A stretch of 64,000 bases of DNA from Sulfurospirillum halorespirans DSM 13726 (GTDB lineage Bacteria; Campylobacterota; Campylobacteria; Campylobacterales; Sulfurospirillaceae). Under the pieces are notes generated by a model, which saw nothing but the letters and a program-made list of their open reading frames with translations, did no database searches and had not been told where the DNA came from. The stretch spans positions 186,001 through 250,000 of the forward strand of contig NZ_CP017111.1 of assembly GCF_001723605.1 (NCBI RefSeq), in the 5' to 3' direction. Shown one piece after another: positions 45,107-54,919 of the stretch (position 1 is the stretch's first letter; each line of letters starts with the position of its first letter). A program made the position numbers and the translations under genes.

Positions 45107-45550
45107 ATGATAGATGTTATAGAAATTCAAAAAATACTTCCCCATCGCTATCCTTTTTTATTGATTGATCGTGTTGAAGAGCTGATTCCAGAGCAATCGA
45201 TCAAGGCGTATAAAAACGTGACCATTGGTGAACAAATTTTTCAGGGGCATTTCCCTGGTCATCCCATCTATCCGGGTGTTATGATTTTAGAGGGCATGGC
45301 GCAAGCGGGCGGCGTGCTAGCATTTAAAAGTATGAACATGACCAATGAAGAGGCAGCGCAAAAAGTGGTTTATTTTATGAGCATTGACGGTGCTAAGTTT
45401 CGAGCCCCCGTTCGCCCTGGCGATAAATTGGAGTATCACATGAACGTCGTGAAACACAAAGGGTCTATTTGGGTTTTAGCCGGTAAGGCGTATGTCGGTG
45501 ATGTACTGATGAGCGAGGCTGAACTTAAAGCCATGATCGTTGATAAATAG
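45107..45550 (+). CDS. fabZ: 3-hydroxyacyl-ACP dehydratase
   Basis: A 147-residue hot-dog-fold dehydratase of fatty acid elongation. [15 protein letters not shown] and the catalytic His in [25 protein letters not shown] are decisive. It also sets the supply of hydroxyacyl chains for lipid A, in line with lpxA just downstream (nine bases). The ATG follows AAGG. Confidence 0.97.
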   Translation: MIDVIEIQKILPHRYPFLLIDRVEELIPEQSIKAYKNVTIGEQIFQGHFPGHPIYPGVMILEGMAQAGGVLAFKSMNMTNEEAAQKVVYFMSIDGAKFRAPVRPGDKLEYHMNVVKHKGSIWVLAGKAYVGDVLMSEAELKAMIVDK

Positions 45551-45559
45551 GCGGTTACG

Positions 45560-46351
45560 ATGAGTTTAATTTCTCCCCATGCCATTATTGAAGAGGGCGC
45601 TATTATCGGACCTGATGTTGAAATCGGGGCGTTTTGTTTTATCTCAAGCCAAGCTAAAATTGGACAAGGGACAAAAATTGCTCAGGGTGTTCACATCTGT
45701 GGCAATACCACTATCGGCAAGCACAATGAGATTTTTTCGCATGCTGTTTTAGGTTCTATCCCACAAGACCTCAAATACGCAGGTGAAGAGGTTGAACTGA
45801 TTATTGGCGATTACAATAAAATTCGCGAATTTACGCTGTTCAATCCAGGAACCCTTGGCGGTGGCGGTAAAACGATCATTGGTGATCATAACCTGTTTAT
45901 GGGCTATGTCCATTTAGGGCACGATGTCATTGTGGGCAATCACTGCATTTTGGCCAATGCCGCAACAATCGCTGGGCATGTCGAGATGGGAAATTACGTG
46001 GTCGTTGGTGGAATGACACCAGTGCATCAGTTTGTTAAAATTGGCAGTTACGCGATGATTGCAGGAGCGGCGGCACTTTCACAAGATGTTCCTCCGTTTT
46101 GTTTAGCAGAAGGCAATCGTGCGGTTTTAAGAGGACTGAATCTGACAGGACTTCGCCGTCATCTTGAGCGCCAAGACATTGATGCGCTTAGAAGTGCTTA
46201 CCGTGAATTATTTGAGTCGGGTCAACCGTTACAAATACAAGCTGCAAAATTGTTAGAAGAACAGCCTAATGTTCATGTTCAACAAATGTGCAATTTTATT
46301 ATGGAGTCCACACGTGGCATTCCATTCGAGAGGAAAAATAATGGTCAATAG
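45560..46351 (+). CDS. lpxA: UDP-N-acetylglucosamine acyltransferase
   Basis: A 263-residue left-handed beta-helix acyltransferase that starts lipid A synthesis. Hexapeptide repeats run over residues 5-175 ([14 protein letters not shown]...), with [16 protein letters not shown] holding the catalytic histidine, and a helical C-terminal part ([11 protein letters not shown]). Its end overlaps the clpX start by 11 bases. Confidence 0.96.
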   Translation: MSLISPHAIIEEGAIIGPDVEIGAFCFISSQAKIGQGTKIAQGVHICGNTTIGKHNEIFSHAVLGSIPQDLKYAGEEVELIIGDYNKIREFTLFNPGTLGGGGKTIIGDHNLFMGYVHLGHDVIVGNHCILANAATIAGHVEMGNYVVVGGMTPVHQFVKIGSYAMIAGAAALSQDVPPFCLAEGNRAVLRGLNLTGLRRHLERQDIDALRSAYRELFESGQPLQIQAAKLLEEQPNVHVQQMCNFIMESTRGIPFERKNNGQ

Positions 46352-47573
46352 AGAGTGTAGTTTTTGTGGCACGAAAGAGAGTAGTGACACGCGTTTGATC
46401 GCAGGCGATGATGTTTTTATCTGCGAGCATTGTGTTATCTCTGCCCATAAGATATTTTTTGGAGAAATCCCAGAGCCTTCTGTAAGTGGCAGTGAAGAAG
46501 CGTTCGATCAAGAGCTTTTAGCCCCCAAAGAGCTCAAAAAAGTGCTCGATGATTTTGTGATCGGACAAGACCAAGCTAAAAAGATTTTTTCGGTGGGCGT
46601 TTATAACCACTATAAGAGAATTTTCAAACAAAGCAGTATCGCTGACGATACCGAAATTTCTAAATCCAATATTTTACTTATTGGACCAACTGGTAGCGGT
46701 AAAACGTTGATGGCTCAGACTTTGGCGCGCTTTTTGGATGTGCCAATTGCCATCTGTGATGCGACCAGTTTAACGGAAGCAGGTTACGTAGGTGAGGATG
46801 TTGAAAACATTCTGACGAAACTGCTTCAATGTGCCAATGGCGATATTAAAAAAGCAGAGCAAGGCATTGTGTTTATCGACGAGATTGACAAAATTGCGCG
46901 TATGAGTGAAAACCGTTCTATCACCAGAGATGTTTCAGGTGAGGGCGTTCAACAAGCATTGCTTAAAATCATCGAGGGTAGCGTGGTCAACATTCCACCT
47001 AAGGGCGGACGTAAACACCCTAATCAAGATTTTATTCAGATCGATACGACCAATATTTTATTTGTCTGTGCAGGTGCTTTTGATGGCTTGGAAGAGATCA
47101 TCAAACGTCGTATCGGCAAAAACGTGCTTGGTTTTGAGCAAGAAAAACGCACCAAAAGCCAAGATGCAGGACTTTTTGATTTGGCAGAGCCCGATGATTT
47201 AGTCCATTATGGTCTGATTCCAGAGCTCATTGGACGTTTACATGTAACCGCAAAACTCTCACCAATTACGCAAGAAGACATGGTGCGTATTTTGACGGAA
47301 CCTAAAAATGCAATCTATAAACAGTACCGAAAACTTTTTGCGATTGATAACGTTGAGCTCTCTTTTGAGAAAGAAGCGCTTGATTCTGTGGCTGAGCTTG
47401 CGATCAAACGCAAAACGGGAGCGCGTGGACTTCGAAGTATTATAGAGGACATTATGGTGGATGTAATGTATGAGCTTCCCGAGTTGGATGGATATGAAGT
47501 GGTGATTACAAAAGATGTGGTTACAAAAGGTGAAAAACCGCTTTATATCAAAAAAGATAAAAAAAGTGCGTAA
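46341..47573 (+). CDS. clpX: ATP-dependent protease ATP-binding subunit ClpX
   Basis: A 410-residue AAA+ unfoldase that feeds ClpP. N-terminal zinc finger CSFCGTKES...FICEHC (residues 5-35), Walker A GPTGSGKT, Walker [10 protein letters not shown], the RKHPNQDF pore-2 region and [13 protein letters not shown] sensor 2. The ATG at 46341 with AGGA in front is chosen; an in-frame upstream ATG at 46269 would add 24 residues from within lpxA. Palindrome at 47237 encodes LHVT in [10 protein letters not shown], next to a conserved position. Confidence 0.95.
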   Translation: MVNRECSFCGTKESSDTRLIAGDDVFICEHCVISAHKIFFGEIPEPSVSGSEEAFDQELLAPKELKKVLDDFVIGQDQAKKIFSVGVYNHYKRIFKQSSIADDTEISKSNILLIGPTGSGKTLMAQTLARFLDVPIAICDATSLTEAGYVGEDVENILTKLLQCANGDIKKAEQGIVFIDEIDKIARMSENRSITRDVSGEGVQQALLKIIEGSVVNIPPKGGRKHPNQDFIQIDTTNILFVCAGAFDGLEEIIKRRIGKNVLGFEQEKRTKSQDAGLFDLAEPDDLVHYGLIPELIGRLHVTAKLSPITQEDMVRILTEPKNAIYKQYRKLFAIDNVELSFEKEALDSVAELAIKRKTGARGLRSIIEDIMVDVMYELPELDGYEVVITKDVVTKGEKPLYIKKDKKSA

Positions 47574-47588
47574 AAAAGGATTAGAGAG

Positions 47589-48623
47589 ATGATTTTAGAC
47601 AAGATAATAGGATTTTTCTCAAGTGATATGAGTATCGACCTTGGAACGGCCAATACATTGGTATTGGTCAAAGGTAAAGGTATTATTATCAATGAGCCTT
47701 CCGTTGTTGCCGTACAACGCAACCGTTACGGTAAACAAAATATCCTAGCGGTGGGTAAAGAAGCTAAAAATATGGTGGGTAAAACACCAGGTGACATTGA
47801 AGCGATTCGTCCGATGCGTGATGGCGTTATTGCTGATTTTGATATGACAGAAAAGATGATTCGTTACTTCATTGAAAAAGCGCACCGAAGAAAAAGCTTT
47901 TTACGACCGCGCATCATCATCTGTGTTCCCTATGGCTTGACGCAAGTGGAGCGTAAAGCGGTACGTGAGTCTGCAATGAGTGCGGGTGCGCGTGAAGTTT
48001 TCTTGATCGAAGAGCCTATGGCGGCAGCGATTGGCGCAGGACTTCCGGTTCGTGAACCCCAAGGAAGTTTGGTCGTTGACATCGGTGGTGGTACGACCGA
48101 AATCGGCGTGGTTTCACTAGGCGGTTTGGTCATTAGTAAATCGATTCGTGTTGCGGGAGATAAGATAGATCTTGCCATCGTGGATTATGTAAAGAAAAAA
48201 TACAACCTTCTCATTGGTGAGCGAACCGGTGAAGAGATTAAAATCGCGATTGGTACGGCTGTTCCTATGGATGAGCCTATCTCGATGATGGTTAAAGGCC
48301 GTGACCAAGTGAGTGGACTTTTAAGCCGTATTGAACTCACCAGTGAAGATGTCAGAGACGCGATTAAAGAGCCACTCAAAGAGATTGCGGACGCGCTTAA
48401 AGATGTGCTTGAAGTCATGCCTCCTGATCTTGCGGGCGATATCGTTGAAAATGGTGTTGTTCTCACAGGTGGTGGTGCGTTGATCCGTGGCTTTGATAAA
48501 TACCTCTCAGACATCGTCAAGTTGCCTGTTTTTGTTGCAGACGAGCCACTGTTAGCGGTTGCAAAAGGTACAGGTAAAGCACTCGAAGAGATCGAACTTT
48601 TACAACAATTGTCGAATGAGTAA
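47589..48623 (+). CDS. mreB: Rod shape-determining protein MreB
   Basis: A 344-residue actin-like protein that organises side-wall peptidoglycan synthesis. DLGTANTLVLVKGKGIIINEPS is phosphate-1, VVDIGGGTTEIGVVSLGG phosphate-2, and VLTGGGALIRG the adenosine motif. No truncation. It begins 15 bases after clpX and overlaps mreC by eight bases. Implies a rod- or spiral-shaped cell. Confidence 0.97.
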   Translation: MILDKIIGFFSSDMSIDLGTANTLVLVKGKGIIINEPSVVAVQRNRYGKQNILAVGKEAKNMVGKTPGDIEAIRPMRDGVIADFDMTEKMIRYFIEKAHRRKSFLRPRIIICVPYGLTQVERKAVRESAMSAGAREVFLIEEPMAAAIGAGLPVREPQGSLVVDIGGGTTEIGVVSLGGLVISKSIRVAGDKIDLAIVDYVKKKYNLLIGERTGEEIKIAIGTAVPMDEPISMMVKGRDQVSGLLSRIELTSEDVRDAIKEPLKEIADALKDVLEVMPPDLAGDIVENGVVLTGGGALIRGFDKYLSDIVKLPVFVADEPLLAVAKGTGKALEEIELLQQLSNE

Positions 48624-49362
48624 ATTAAAAATTATCATTTTGCTTGGCATCTTTGTGTTTGTATCGTTTCGGTACAGCACGGAGGCTAGGCACATCATAG
48701 GTAGCGCGAACACAAAAATTCTTGCTTCCTATGTTGAGATAAAGACCAAAATTCAAGAAAAGATTGATGAGCATTTCTCTCAACAAGAAGAGATACAGCG
48801 ACTCAAAACTGAAAATCAAACCTTGCAAAAATCAGCCGTTCTTTCGATCGCTTTTGCCAGTAAACTCAACGATATGTTAAAAGAACACAATACCACAGGG
48901 TATGATCCTCAGGTGAGGATGGTTCAATCCATTGGGTATACCAATCTGAATGATTATGGCAAAGTGTGGCTGAAATTTGATGAGTTTAATCAAAGCAAGA
49001 TTTATGGCTTGTTGCAACAAGGGTATGCTGCGGGTATTGTGGTTTCAAACGATGGGCATCCTCAAGGTTTGCTTTTGAGTGACCCCAAAGCTATTTTTGC
49101 GGTTTATGTGGGCAATCAAAAGATGCAAGGTGTTGCGCAGGGCAATAGCAAAGAGCTTTTGGTCAAATACATTTCGCAATGGCTTCAACCTCATGTAGGC
49201 GATGAGGTCATTACAAGCGGACTCGATACGCTCTTTTTTGAGGGAATTAAAGTGGGCGTGGTCACCGAAGTGATTGAAGAAGAGTCTTCAAAAACAGTGG
49301 TTGTCAAACCCTATGCAACACCGCATGTACCGTCGTATATGCACGTGATCGTACGCAACTAG
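48616..49362 (+). CDS. mreC: Rod shape-determining protein MreC
   Basis: A 248-residue protein with one N-terminal membrane helix (KIIILLGIFVFVSF), a coiled coil (about 40-80, IQRLKTENQTLQ) and two beta-barrel domains ending in MHVIVRN. It links MreB to the penicillin-binding proteins. The ATG at 48616 lies within the end of mreB; the upstream alternative would overlap mreB by 65 bases and spoil the membrane start. No mreD is present nearby, as in Campylobacter. Confidence 0.92.
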   Translation: MSKLKIIILLGIFVFVSFRYSTEARHIIGSANTKILASYVEIKTKIQEKIDEHFSQQEEIQRLKTENQTLQKSAVLSIAFASKLNDMLKEHNTTGYDPQVRMVQSIGYTNLNDYGKVWLKFDEFNQSKIYGLLQQGYAAGIVVSNDGHPQGLLLSDPKAIFAVYVGNQKMQGVAQGNSKELLVKYISQWLQPHVGDEVITSGLDTLFFEGIKVGVVTEVIEEESSKTVVVKPYATPHVPSYMHVIVRN

Positions 49363-49400
49363 TTTTGAATCCAGAACCTAAAAAGGGGTTGGGTTGAATA

Positions 49401-49410
49401 CTACATGTAG
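49401..49410. repeat. Variant palindrome upstream of carB
   Basis: CTACATGTAG, a perfect 10-bp palindrome that varies the family core by one base pair in each arm (C/G instead of T/A). It lies 15 bases before the carB ATG, just upstream of its AAAGGAAAG ribosome site. Confidence 0.6.
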
Positions 49411-49424
49411 AATAAAGGAAAGAG

Positions 49425-52400
49425 ATGCCAAAACGTCAAGATATTAAAACCATATTATTAATCGGATCAGGTCCTATTGTTATCGGACAGGCATGTGAAT
49501 TTGACTATTCAGGAACTCAAGCAGCGAAAACGTTAAAAGAACTCGGATACCGAGTGGTACTTGTTAACTCCAATCCCGCAACCATTATGACAGATCCTGA
49601 ATTTGCAGATCGCACCTATATCGAACCGATTACACCTGAAGTGATCGCACGCATTATCGAAAAAGAGGGCGTTGATGCGGTACTTCCAACGATGGGCGGA
49701 CAAACTGCGCTCAATGTCGCGATGACGATGCACGAACAAGGAATGCTAGAAGGCATTATCTTTTTAGGTGCCAATCCAGAAGCGATTAAAAAAGGTGAAG
49801 ACAGACAAGCCTTTAAAGAGGCGATGATAAAAATTGGTATGGATTTACCTATCAGTGCCTATGCGTATAATTTAGAAGAGGCATATGCGGCAGCGGAGAA
49901 AATTGGCTTTCCTCTCATCATTCGCGCTTCTTATACCTTAGCAGGTGGCGGTAGTGGTGTGGCGTATAACATCGACGAATTTAAAGAGCTTGCGATGGCA
50001 GGAATTGATGCCAGTCCGATTAATGAGATTTTGATCGAAGAGTCACTGCTTGGTTGGAAAGAGTATGAGATGGAAGTTATCCGTGATCGTGCTGATAACT
50101 GCATCATCGTCTGTTCCATCGAAAACTTTGACCCGATGGGTGTGCATACGGGAGATTCCATTACGATTGCTCCTGCATTGACTTTGACCGATAAAGAGTA
50201 CCAACGTATGCGAAATGCCTCGTTTGCGATTCTTCGTGAAATTGGCGTGGATACGGGCGGTAGTAACGTACAATTTTCCATCTGTCCTGAAACAGGACGT
50301 ATGACCGTTATCGAGATGAACCCACGTGTGAGTCGAAGTTCTGCCCTTGCTTCTAAAGCGACTGGGTATCCAATTGCTAAAGTAGCGACGCTTTTAGCCG
50401 TTGGTTTTACCCTCGATGAGATTAAAAATGACATCACAGGAACGGCGGCAAGTTTTGAGCCTGTTATTGACTACATCGTGACAAAAATCCCTCGTTTTAC
50501 CTTTGAAAAATTCCCATTGGCGGATTCTACACTGACCACTTCGATGAAAAGTGTCGGTGAGGTTATGGCGATTGGTCGAACCTTTAAAGAGTCTTTCCAA
50601 AAAGCACTCTGCTCACTTGAGACCAATTTGAGCGGATTTGAAAGTATCAAAGCAGATGAAGACAAACTCAAAAACGAGATCAGAAGACCCAATGCCGATA
50701 GAGTTCTTTATGTCGGTGAAGCATTCCGTAGAGGCTATAGCGTGGAAGATATTTTTGCGCTGAGCAAAATCGATCCGTGGTTTTTAAGACAAATCAAAGA
50801 GATTATTGATTTTGAAAAAAAGATCGATATGTTTATTCTCAACGATGAAAAACTCTTACGCCAAGCTAAAACAATGGGCTTCTCTGACAAGATGATCGCG
50901 AAACTGATCAACAAAGAGGACAATTTAGAGCTCACAACCAATGACATCTATTTTGCACGTAGCAAACTGGGTATCGATTTTGAGTACAACGAGGTCGATA
51001 CGTGTGCGGCAGAGTTTAAAGCGCTCACACCGTACCTTTACTCAACGACCAATGTGACCAAACTTCCTTTACATGTAAAAGAAGAAGAGACACAGAAAAA
51101 AGTGATGATCATCGGTGGTGGTCCTAACCGAATTGGTCAAGGCATCGAGTTTGACTACTGTTGTGTGCACGCGGCGTATGCCCTCAATGATTTAGGTGTT
51201 AAAACGATTATGTACAACTGTAACCCTGAAACCGTTTCAACCGACTATGACACGAGCGATATTCTCTACTTTGAACCGATTGATTTTGAACACGTCAGAA
51301 GCGTGGTTGAAAAAGAGAATCCAGATGGCGTTATCGTTCATTTTGGTGGTCAAACACCCCTTAAGTTAGCGAAAAAGCTCACCGTGATGGGCGCAAAGAT
51401 CATCGGTACAACGGCGCGTGTGATTGATATGGCAGAAGATAGAGAGAAATTCTCCAAGTTTATTACAGAAAACAACATCAAACAACCAAACAATGCTACG
51501 GCAACGAGTGAAGAAGAGGCGATCGAAAAAGCAAAAGAGATCGGCTATCCCGTCCTTGTTCGCCCAAGTTACGTCTTGGGTGGAAGGGCGATGCGTATCG
51601 TTTACAACGAGAGCGAACTTCGCACCTACATGAAAGAAGCGGTGAGCGTGAGCCACAATTCACCTGTTCTTATCGATCAATTCCTTGATCGTGCTATCGA
51701 AGTGGATGTCGATGCGATTTGTGATGGTAAAGAAGTCTACATCGGTGGCATTATGCAACATATTGAAGAAGCGGGTATTCACAGTGGCGACAGTGCATGT
51801 TCTCTGCCTTCGATTAGCCTCAGCGATGAGATTCTGACCAAAATAGAATCCCAAACCAAACAAATTGCCCTTAACCTTGGCGTTGTTGGTTTGATGAACA
51901 TTCAATACGCCATCTATCAAGACGATGTCTATATGATCGAAGTTAACCCACGTGCGAGTCGTACGGTTCCATTTGTGAGTAAAGCAACAGGTATGCCGAT
52001 GGCGAAAATCGCAACACGCGTGATGTACCAAGGTAACCTCAGAGAAGCGCTTGCTTTCTATGATAAATTTGACGTTGTTCGTGAGGGCAATGGCATCTTA
52101 AAACCTAAGAAATTTGACCATGTTGCGGTTAAAGAAGCGGTCTTCCCGTTCAACAAACTACAAGGGGCAGACCTCATTTTAGGACCAGAGATGAAGTCAA
52201 CGGGTGAAGTTATGGGCATTAGCAAAAACTTCCCAGCGTCGTTTGCCAAAAGCCAAATTGCTTCGGCTAACGTGCTTCCCAAAAGTGGTTCTGTCTTTAT
52301 CTCGTTAGTGGACATCGACAAGTCTTTTGCGAAAGAGATCGGGACTAAATTTGAAGCGCTTGGCTTTAAAGTCATCGCAACAGGTGGTACGCACAAAGCC

Positions 52401-52682
52401 TTGCAAGAAGCAGGTGTGAACGCAGAGTTTGTCTATAAAATCTCTGAAGGCAGACCAAACATCGAAGATAAACTCAAAAATGGTGACATCGCGCTTGTGA
52501 TTAACACGAGTGATGCCAAATCAAGCAAAGACGATGCAAAGAAAATTCGCCAAGCCGTTCTTCGCTTTAAAATTCCTTACTTTACCACCGTTGCTGCAGC
52601 CGCAGCCGCAGCGACAGCGATAGAGTACATTCAAGACAAAAGCGCGCTTGAGCCACGTGCTTTACAAGATTATCTAAACTAA
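49425..52682 (+). CDS. carB: Carbamoyl-phosphate synthase large subunit
   Basis: A 1085-residue enzyme making carbamoyl phosphate for arginine and pyrimidines. Two ATP-grasp halves are clear: [17 protein letters not shown] and [11 protein letters not shown] in the first, [17 protein letters not shown] and [11 protein letters not shown] in the second; the C-terminal MGS-like allosteric domain covers roughly 945-1070 ([11 protein letters not shown]). Normal length. The palindrome at 51068 encodes LPLHVKEEE, in the linker between halves. carA is not in this window. Confidence 0.97.
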   Translation: MPKRQDIKTILLIGSGPIVIGQACEFDYSGTQAAKTLKELGYRVVLVNSNPATIMTDPEFADRTYIEPITPEVIARIIEKEGVDAVLPTMGGQTALNVAMTMHEQGMLEGIIFLGANPEAIKKGEDRQAFKEAMIKIGMDLPISAYAYNLEEAYAAAEKIGFPLIIRASYTLAGGGSGVAYNIDEFKELAMAGIDASPINEILIEESLLGWKEYEMEVIRDRADNCIIVCSIENFDPMGVHTGDSITIAPALTLTDKEYQRMRNASFAILREIGVDTGGSNVQFSICPETGRMTVIEMNPRVSRSSALASKATGYPIAKVATLLAVGFTLDEIKNDITGTAASFEPVIDYIVTKIPRFTFEKFPLADSTLTTSMKSVGEVMAIGRTFKESFQKALCSLETNLSGFESIKADEDKLKNEIRRPNADRVLYVGEAFRRGYSVEDIFALSKIDPWFLRQIKEIIDFEKKIDMFILNDEKLLRQAKTMGFSDKMIAKLINKEDNLELTTNDIYFARSKLGIDFEYNEVDTCAAEFKALTPYLYSTTNVTKLPLHVKEEETQKKVMIIGGGPNRIGQGIEFDYCCVHAAYALNDLGVKTIMYNCNPETVSTDYDTSDILYFEPIDFEHVRSVVEKENPDGVIVHFGGQTPLKLAKKLTVMGAKIIGTTARVIDMAEDREKFSKFITENNIKQPNNATATSEEEAIEKAKEIGYPVLVRPSYVLGGRAMRIVYNESELRTYMKEAVSVSHNSPVLIDQFLDRAIEVDVDAICDGKEVYIGGIMQHIEEAGIHSGDSACSLPSISLSDEILTKIESQTKQIALNLGVVGLMNIQYAIYQDDVYMIEVNPRASRTVPFVSKATGMPMAKIATRVMYQGNLREALAFYDKFDVVREGNGILKPKKFDHVAVKEAVFPFNKLQGADLILGPEMKSTGEVMGISKNFPASFAKSQIASANVLPKSGSVFISLVDIDKSFAKEIGTKFEALGFKVIATGGTHKALQEAGVNAEFVYKISEGRPNIEDKLKNGDIALVINTSDAKSSKDDAKKIRQAVLRFKIPYFTTVAAAAAAATAIEYIQDKSALEPRALQDYLN

Positions 52683-52687
52683 AACCC

Positions 52688-53128
52688 ATGAACCCCGACC
52701 TTGTTTATCTAGCCCAAACAGAGACAACGGTGGGGTTTCTCTCCCAAAATGCTGAGGCACTTGCTCGCATCAAAAATCGCCCAAGCGGTAAATCATTTCT
52801 CATCAGTGTCGATTCGCTGGGCACACTTCGTAGTTTTACCCGAGTTCCAAAACGCCATAAAAAAAGTGTTCGTAAATCCCAAAAAACAACCTTTGCCTAT
52901 CCGTGTGGTCTAGCGATTCGTGTGGTCAAAGATGCAGAGCATTCGCAGTTTTTGAAAAAAATTAAATGGAGTTATTCCACTTCGTCCAATCCCAGTGGAA
53001 AGGGCTTTGATGAAGTTTATGCGCAAGAGAAAGCCGATGTTATACTCTTTACATGTAAAGGTTTTTTTGAGTCCAAACCTTCTTCGATTTTAAGGCTTGG
53101 AAAAAGAAAAATGAGAAAATTACGGTAA
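52688..53128 (+). CDS. Short Sua5/YciO/YrdC-like protein
   Basis: A 146-residue protein starting five bases after carB. LVYLAQTETTVGFLSQNAEALARIKNRP resembles the start of YrdC proteins (P-T-ET-x-G-L near a KxR), and LARIKNRPSGKSFLI continues the match; it is shorter than standard TsaC (about 190). A role in making threonylcarbamoyl-adenylate is possible but the protein may be non-enzymatic. The 3' end (KRKMRKLR) recurs as a fragment at 53702-53806. The palindrome at 53048 encodes FTCK. Confidence 0.75.
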   Translation: MNPDLVYLAQTETTVGFLSQNAEALARIKNRPSGKSFLISVDSLGTLRSFTRVPKRHKKSVRKSQKTTFAYPCGLAIRVVKDAEHSQFLKKIKWSYSTSSNPSGKGFDEVYAQEKADVILFTCKGFFESKPSSILRLGKRKMRKLR

Positions 53129-53146
53129 TATTCTTCTAAATAAATA

Positions 53147-53176
53147 TTGACAATGTACATACAAAATAGCTATACT
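53147..53176 (+). promoter_or_regulatory. Promoter of the brnTA toxin-antitoxin operon
   Basis: TTGACA (53147-53152) and TATACT (53171-53176) with an 18-base spacer holding the palindrome ATGTACAT. A clear -35 box is rare in the window. BrnA-type antitoxins repress their own promoter, so the spacer palindrome is a candidate operator. Confidence 0.6.
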
Positions 53177-53202
53177 TTTTGAAATAATCATGGAGAAGAA
53201 AT

Positions 53203-53487
53203 GTGAAATTTGAGTGGAGTCAAGAGAAAAGTGCTTTAAATATGCAAAAACACGATGTGAGTTTTGAAGAGGCACGAGAGGTTTTTGATGACCCTTTTCA
53301 TATTTCTACGCTTGATGTTCGCTTTGACTATTGTGAAGAGCGTTGGATAACGCTTGGCGCCACTTTAAAAGAGAAAATTTTAGTCGTTGCCAATATGTTT
53401 TTTGATGAGCATGGTGAAGAGATTGTTCGCATCATCAGTGCAAGATATGCAAATAAAATCGAAAAGGAATTTTATGAAAACCATTGA
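53203..53487 (+). CDS. brnT: BrnT-family ribonuclease toxin
   Basis: A 94-residue toxin of type II. FEWSQEKSALNMQKHDVSFEEAREVFDDP is the family's opening pattern and EEIVRIISARYANKIEKEFYE its closing one, which includes the Arg/Glu residues of the RelE-like active site. Start is GTG at 53203 with GGAG nearby; the ATG two bases earlier is out of frame and stops at once. BrnT cleaves RNA and is held by BrnA, encoded next with an overlap of 14 bases. Confidence 0.9.
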   Translation: MKFEWSQEKSALNMQKHDVSFEEAREVFDDPFHISTLDVRFDYCEERWITLGATLKEKILVVANMFFDEHGEEIVRIISARYANKIEKEFYENH

Positions 53488-53701
53488 AGAGCGAGAAAAA
53501 TTCGATACATACGAACTTGAAGATTCTTATGATTTTAAAGATGGTGTCAGAGGACGCTTTTATGAGCCTAAAAAAATCCCGACAACATTGAGACTCGATA
53601 ATGACATTATTCTTTATTTCAAGAAAAAAGCAAGTGAACAAAAGGTCTCTTACCAGTCACTTATCAACGCCTATTTACGAAAAGAGATTGGCGCTTTATA
53701 G
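53474..53701 (+). CDS. brnA: BrnA-family antitoxin
   Basis: A 75-residue antitoxin. The N-terminal part (RGRFYEPKKIP) contacts the toxin; the C-terminal TTLRLDNDIILYFKKKASEQKVSYQSLINAYLR region (given as landmarks) is a ribbon-helix-helix DNA-binding fold. ATG at 53474 behind AAAAGGAA; the longer upstream frame is an overlap with brnT in another frame. Its stop is followed, in the same frame, by the yrdC remnant. Confidence 0.88.
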   Translation: MKTIEEREKFDTYELEDSYDFKDGVRGRFYEPKKIPTTLRLDNDIILYFKKKASEQKVSYQSLINAYLRKEIGAL

Positions 53702-53806
53702 ATCATTTTAAACTTCAATACAGGGCTTGATAAGGTCTTTATTGAAGCAAAAGCCTCTTTACATGTAAAGACGTTAAAAAAGAAAATGAGGAAATTACGG
53801 TCATGA
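53702..53806 (+). pseudogene. Remnant of a second yrdC-like 3' end
   Basis: The frame directly after the brnA stop reads NTGLDKVFIEAKAS...KKKMRKLRS and stops. It matches the C terminus of the YrdC-like protein (GKGFDEVYAQEKAD...KRKMRKLR) with an internal loss of about 16 codons. At the DNA level 23 of 26 bases agree between 53101-53126 and 53776-53801, and both copies contain CTCTTTACATGTAAAG. It has no start codon of its own. Its TGA overlaps the ATG of the next gene, which suggests that the original yrdC was once directly coupled to that gene. Confidence 0.75.
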
Positions 53807-54426
53807 ATCTGCAAAAGCTCAAAGAGGCAGAAGCCTATTTTTTGGAACTTTACCCACAAGGTTTTGAAGATGTAGGACTTTTGCCCATCATCAAAAGACA
53901 CAATACCGCCAAAATTGGCGAGCAAGTCCGTGAGCTGATTGCCAAAGAGAACTTCACACAGCCCGACATCATCTGCGAAAATTTCACCAAAATCGTCTCC
54001 AAATCAACCCTCATATCACTCTTTGAAAAACCAAAAGTAAGAGACATGATTAAGTCGATGCGCATGGAGCGAAGAGATATGTTCGCTATTGGTCTGTATG
54101 AAATGCTTTATGGTGACAAAAAAGAGGGATTTGAAACAATGGTAGAGGTGCTCTCGTTTTATAGTTTGGCAAAATGGTCTATCGTAACGCTTATACCCTA
54201 TTATTTCTACCGAGACAAAGAGTTTTTCATCAAGCCTACAACCACCAAAAATATCCTCTCTTTTTTTGAGATAGAAGGTTTAGTTTATAAGCCAAAACCG
54301 AGTTATGAATTTTACGTGCAGTATACAAAAGTTTTAGAGAGTATGAGAGCAGAAGTCAGTAAGAAGATAAGTCCTAATGATAATGCTGGTTTTACAGGCT
54401 TTTTGATGATGGCTATGGAAGAGTAG
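53803..54426 (+). CDS. Hypothetical protein, 207 residues
   Basis: A soluble, mostly helical protein with no signal peptide. Notable parts are AYFLELYPQGFEDVGLLPIIKRHN at the start and WSIVTLIPYYFYRDKEFFIKPTTTKNIL, which is aromatic-rich and might touch a membrane. I do not recognise a family. The ATG lies within the stop of the yrdC remnant (ATGA), so it was probably the second gene of a yrdC operon before brnTA came in. A 26-bp palindrome follows the stop. ATG preceded by GAGGAAAT. Confidence 0.7.
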   Translation: MNLQKLKEAEAYFLELYPQGFEDVGLLPIIKRHNTAKIGEQVRELIAKENFTQPDIICENFTKIVSKSTLISLFEKPKVRDMIKSMRMERRDMFAIGLYEMLYGDKKEGFETMVEVLSFYSLAKWSIVTLIPYYFYRDKEFFIKPTTTKNILSFFEIEGLVYKPKPSYEFYVQYTKVLESMRAEVSKKISPNDNAGFTGFLMMAMEE

Positions 54427-54444
54427 TCAAGTTTCGAACAAGGT

Positions 54445-54470
54445 TTTAATCTTTACATGTAAAGATTAAA
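54445..54470. terminator. 26-bp perfect palindrome with TTTACATGTAAA at its centre
   Basis: TTTAATC and GATTAAA flank the 12-mer at 54452-54463, giving a perfect 26-bp palindrome 18 bases after the hypothetical gene, ahead of a convergent gene. Like the one at 18460-18489 it lies between convergent genes and can act as a two-way terminator. Confidence 0.6.
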
Positions 54471-54517
54471 TGGGTGAAAAGTTAAAAGTTTAGCTCCCGT
54501 ATTCCATGTTCCAATAA

Positions 54518-54859
54518 CTAAATTTTGTTTTTATGATTTTCTTCCCAAAGCCCTTGTCTACGAGAATATGATATTTTGAAGATAAGAAATATACTTATTG
54601 CCCAAAAAAGAGTAACTAAGTTCGAGAATGAAGAATCAAGATGATGATTAATTAGTTGATGAATTTCTTCTTGATTGATAGAATTTTTGAGAGCTTTATC
54701 GAAAGGGTAATCTAAAATAAATCCGATTGGTATCCCTAAAATGGAAAGTACAAACCATATCGTTTTTTCAGTAGAAGTGATATATTTAGCAAGCACAATT
54801 TTACTAATAAGAATAATATTAATTGCTAAAACAAATATAAGCGCTAAAAAAAGACCCAT
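54518..54859 (-). CDS. Small hypothetical membrane protein
   Basis: A 113-residue protein with three hydrophobic segments (about 2-20, 32-52 and 78-98) and a short amphipathic stretch between (DKALKNSINQEEIHQLINHHL). The start has a perfect AAGGAGG six bases upstream, which supports it as real. It is more A+T-rich than its neighbours and no family is recognised, which fits an acquired gene in the same small accessory patch as brnTA. Confidence 0.6.
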   Translation of the reverse strand: MGLFLALIFVLAINIILISKIVLAKYITSTEKTIWFVLSILGIPIGFILDYPFDKALKNSINQEEIHQLINHHLDSSFSNLVTLFWAISIFLIFKISYSRRQGLWEENHKNKI

Positions 54860-54880
54860 CTTGAACCTCCTTAATATTTA

Positions 54881-54900
54881 ATTGCAGAGTAAACTGCAAT
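54881..54900 (-). promoter_or_regulatory. Inverted repeat between tcdA and the membrane protein gene
   Basis: ATTGCAG and CTGCAAT form a 7-bp stem with a six-base loop, 20 bases after the tcdA stop (minus strand) and 22 bases before the next start. It may be a weak terminator for tcdA or an operator for the membrane protein gene; there is no T-run to decide. Confidence 0.4.
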
Positions 54901-54919
54901 TTATATTATCATAGATAGT

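Noticed and set aside
54881..54900. Inverted repeat as an insertion-sequence end
   Set aside because: Only seven bases per arm, no second end and no transposase nearby.
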